A stretch of 64,000 bases of DNA, taken from positions 2,248,996 through 2,312,995 of the forward strand of contig ONZJ01000002.1 in NCBI GenBank assembly GCA_900313005.1. The letters are read 5' to 3'. Source of the DNA: Rhodobacteraceae bacterium EL129 (lineage in GTDB: Bacteria; Pseudomonadota; Alphaproteobacteria; Rhodobacterales; Rhodobacteraceae). The number at the start of each line of letters is the position of its first letter. Within the stretch, counting starts at the first letter, position 1. The notes below the pieces were generated by a model. The model saw only the letters and a list, made by a program, of their open reading frames with translations, had not been told where the DNA came from and searched no databases. Made by a program: the position numbers and the translations under genes. Positions 63,322-64,000 of the stretch are shown here, piece by piece.

Positions 63322-63728
63322 TGGATCTCTCTCATCGGCTTGGAAAGCAAAGATCAACCGGCATTCCCTGATTGAAATACCCGTCGGCATGATAGGCCTG
63401 GGCGCGCATTCCTCAAAGCTTTATCGCGCTGTGGCAAGTCAAAATTTACGCATATCGGCGTGTGTCATCTCTGGTCAACCGGATTGGTGATCTGAGGGGC
63501 GGATAGACCAAGCATCCGGCTCACCCTGCCAGCACTCATAGAGGATCATGATCCAAGCCTCACATAGTACCAATGAAGGCTTTCGAAGCGAGGCTTTTCG
63601 GCGCACCCCGGGTGATGATCACTGCCCTGAAAGTGCCGTTTGATTGCTTAAGCAAAGGGATGATGTTAGCGTTTTCCCATAGGATCAATCGCAACTGACG
63701 AACAGCCCGTGAAAGGCCGACCTTCAAT
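63322..63728. other. Divergent promoter region, cyclase / DUF3095
   Basis: Holds two perfect 12-bp palindromes, GGATCATGATCC (63543-63554) and TTGCTTAAGCAA (63644-63655), which are possible operators. No ORF is supported. Confidence 0.45.
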
Positions 63729-64000
63729 TTGACACCGCAACGGGCGACACAAGATTTCTATGCAGACCTGCCGGCCTTTGACGATTTTCGAGAAGTCGCT
63801 GATCTGGGTCACTACGCAGCGCTGCCCGATGACTGGACCCTGATTGTTTCCGATGTCGTTGGGTCCACGAAAGCAATTGAACGAGGCGAATACAAGAACG
63901 TCAACATGGTGGGCGCCGCCTTTCTGACCGCTGTGATCAATGTGAGCGGAGACGTCTCCGTGCCCTTTGTCTTTGGCGGGGATGGAGGGTTGGTCGCGGT
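63729..64000 (+). CDS. DUF3095 protein, N-terminal part
   Basis: The gene runs off the right edge. Starting at TTG 63729, the only start codon after an in-frame stop at 63696, it gives DFYADLPAFDDFREVADLGH, ALPDDWTLIVSDVVGSTKAI, ERGEYKNVNMVGAAFLTAVI and VPFVFGGDGGLVA. These are the DUF3095 N-terminal motifs (D-V-x-G-S-T and PFVFGGDG), related to class III nucleotide cyclases. Spacing from AAAGG (63712-63716) is long, so the start is tentative. Divergent from the cyclase above, which may be a functional link. Confidence 0.75.
   Translation, partial: MTPQRATQDFYADLPAFDDFREVADLGHYAALPDDWTLIVSDVVGSTKAIERGEYKNVNMVGAAFLTAVINVSGDVSVPFVFGGDGGLVA

Overview
The window comes from an alphaproteobacterium of the Rhodobacteraceae (Roseobacter group). 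Evidence: GC-rich coding, a split hisB-hisH / hisA / hisF-hisE layout, a TTG-started pyruvate carboxylase, a DUF1127 gene followed by CUCCUCCC-loop small RNAs, a VPLPA-CTERM surface protein, and a metR/metF pair with a canonical MetR box. Most of the window is chromosomal; one tRNA-associated stretch is mobile.

Layout. 1-6.5 kb: 3' end of putA, rhomboid protease, GFA protein, suhB, divergent metR/metF, DUF1203 protein, Mrp/ApbC. 6.5-7.7 kb is RNA-rich: DUF1127 gene with hairpins that look like cuckoo (CcsR) RNAs, then a cobalamin riboswitch on the other strand in front of an unknown 87-aa gene. 8-22.6 kb: old-yellow-enzyme oxidoreductase, UvrD/PcrA helicase, FMN alpha-hydroxyacid dehydrogenase, a DUF4375 gene split by one in-frame stop, pyruvate carboxylase, and a Tat-exported small subunit plus GMC dehydrogenase. 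22.8-31.2 kb: 44-aa membrane protein, tRNA-Gly, then a compact three-gene biosynthetic operon on the minus strand (adenylation-carrier protein, ThDP enzyme, NRPS with C-A-T-TE-TPR). 31.2-38 kb: histidine genes interleaved with small secreted proteins, CoA-binding protein, RlmB.

38.2-46.9 kb is an integrated element beside tRNA-Tyr: a serine recombinase with DUF2924 and DUF3489 partners, cargo (MarR/DUF2000/MaoC operon, LuxR-type regulator, VPLPA-CTERM protein), then a second degenerate copy of the tRNA-proximal end and of the recombinase 3' end, and gene relics. 47-58 kb is a catabolic-looking block: pxpCBA (5-oxoprolinase) divergent from an operon of MttB-like methyltransferase, SRPBCC protein, Asp/Glu racemase-like protein and a dimethylglycine-dehydrogenase-like FAD/folate protein, with a LysR regulator and a class III aminotransferase. 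58-64 kb carries signalling genes: a wHTH-TPR regulator, small secreted proteins, a membrane 2Fe-2S-ferredoxin/adenylate cyclase and the start of a DUF3095 gene.

The best candidates for something undescribed are (a) a ~170-240 bp element in two copies (4551-4790 and 35890-36056) that folds into matching hairpins with compensatory changes, (b) the adenylation/ThDP/NRPS operon, (c) the B12 riboswitch on an unknown small gene, and (d) the MttB / racemase / DMGDH-like / oxoprolinase cluster. All functional statements are by reading motifs; no database search was run.
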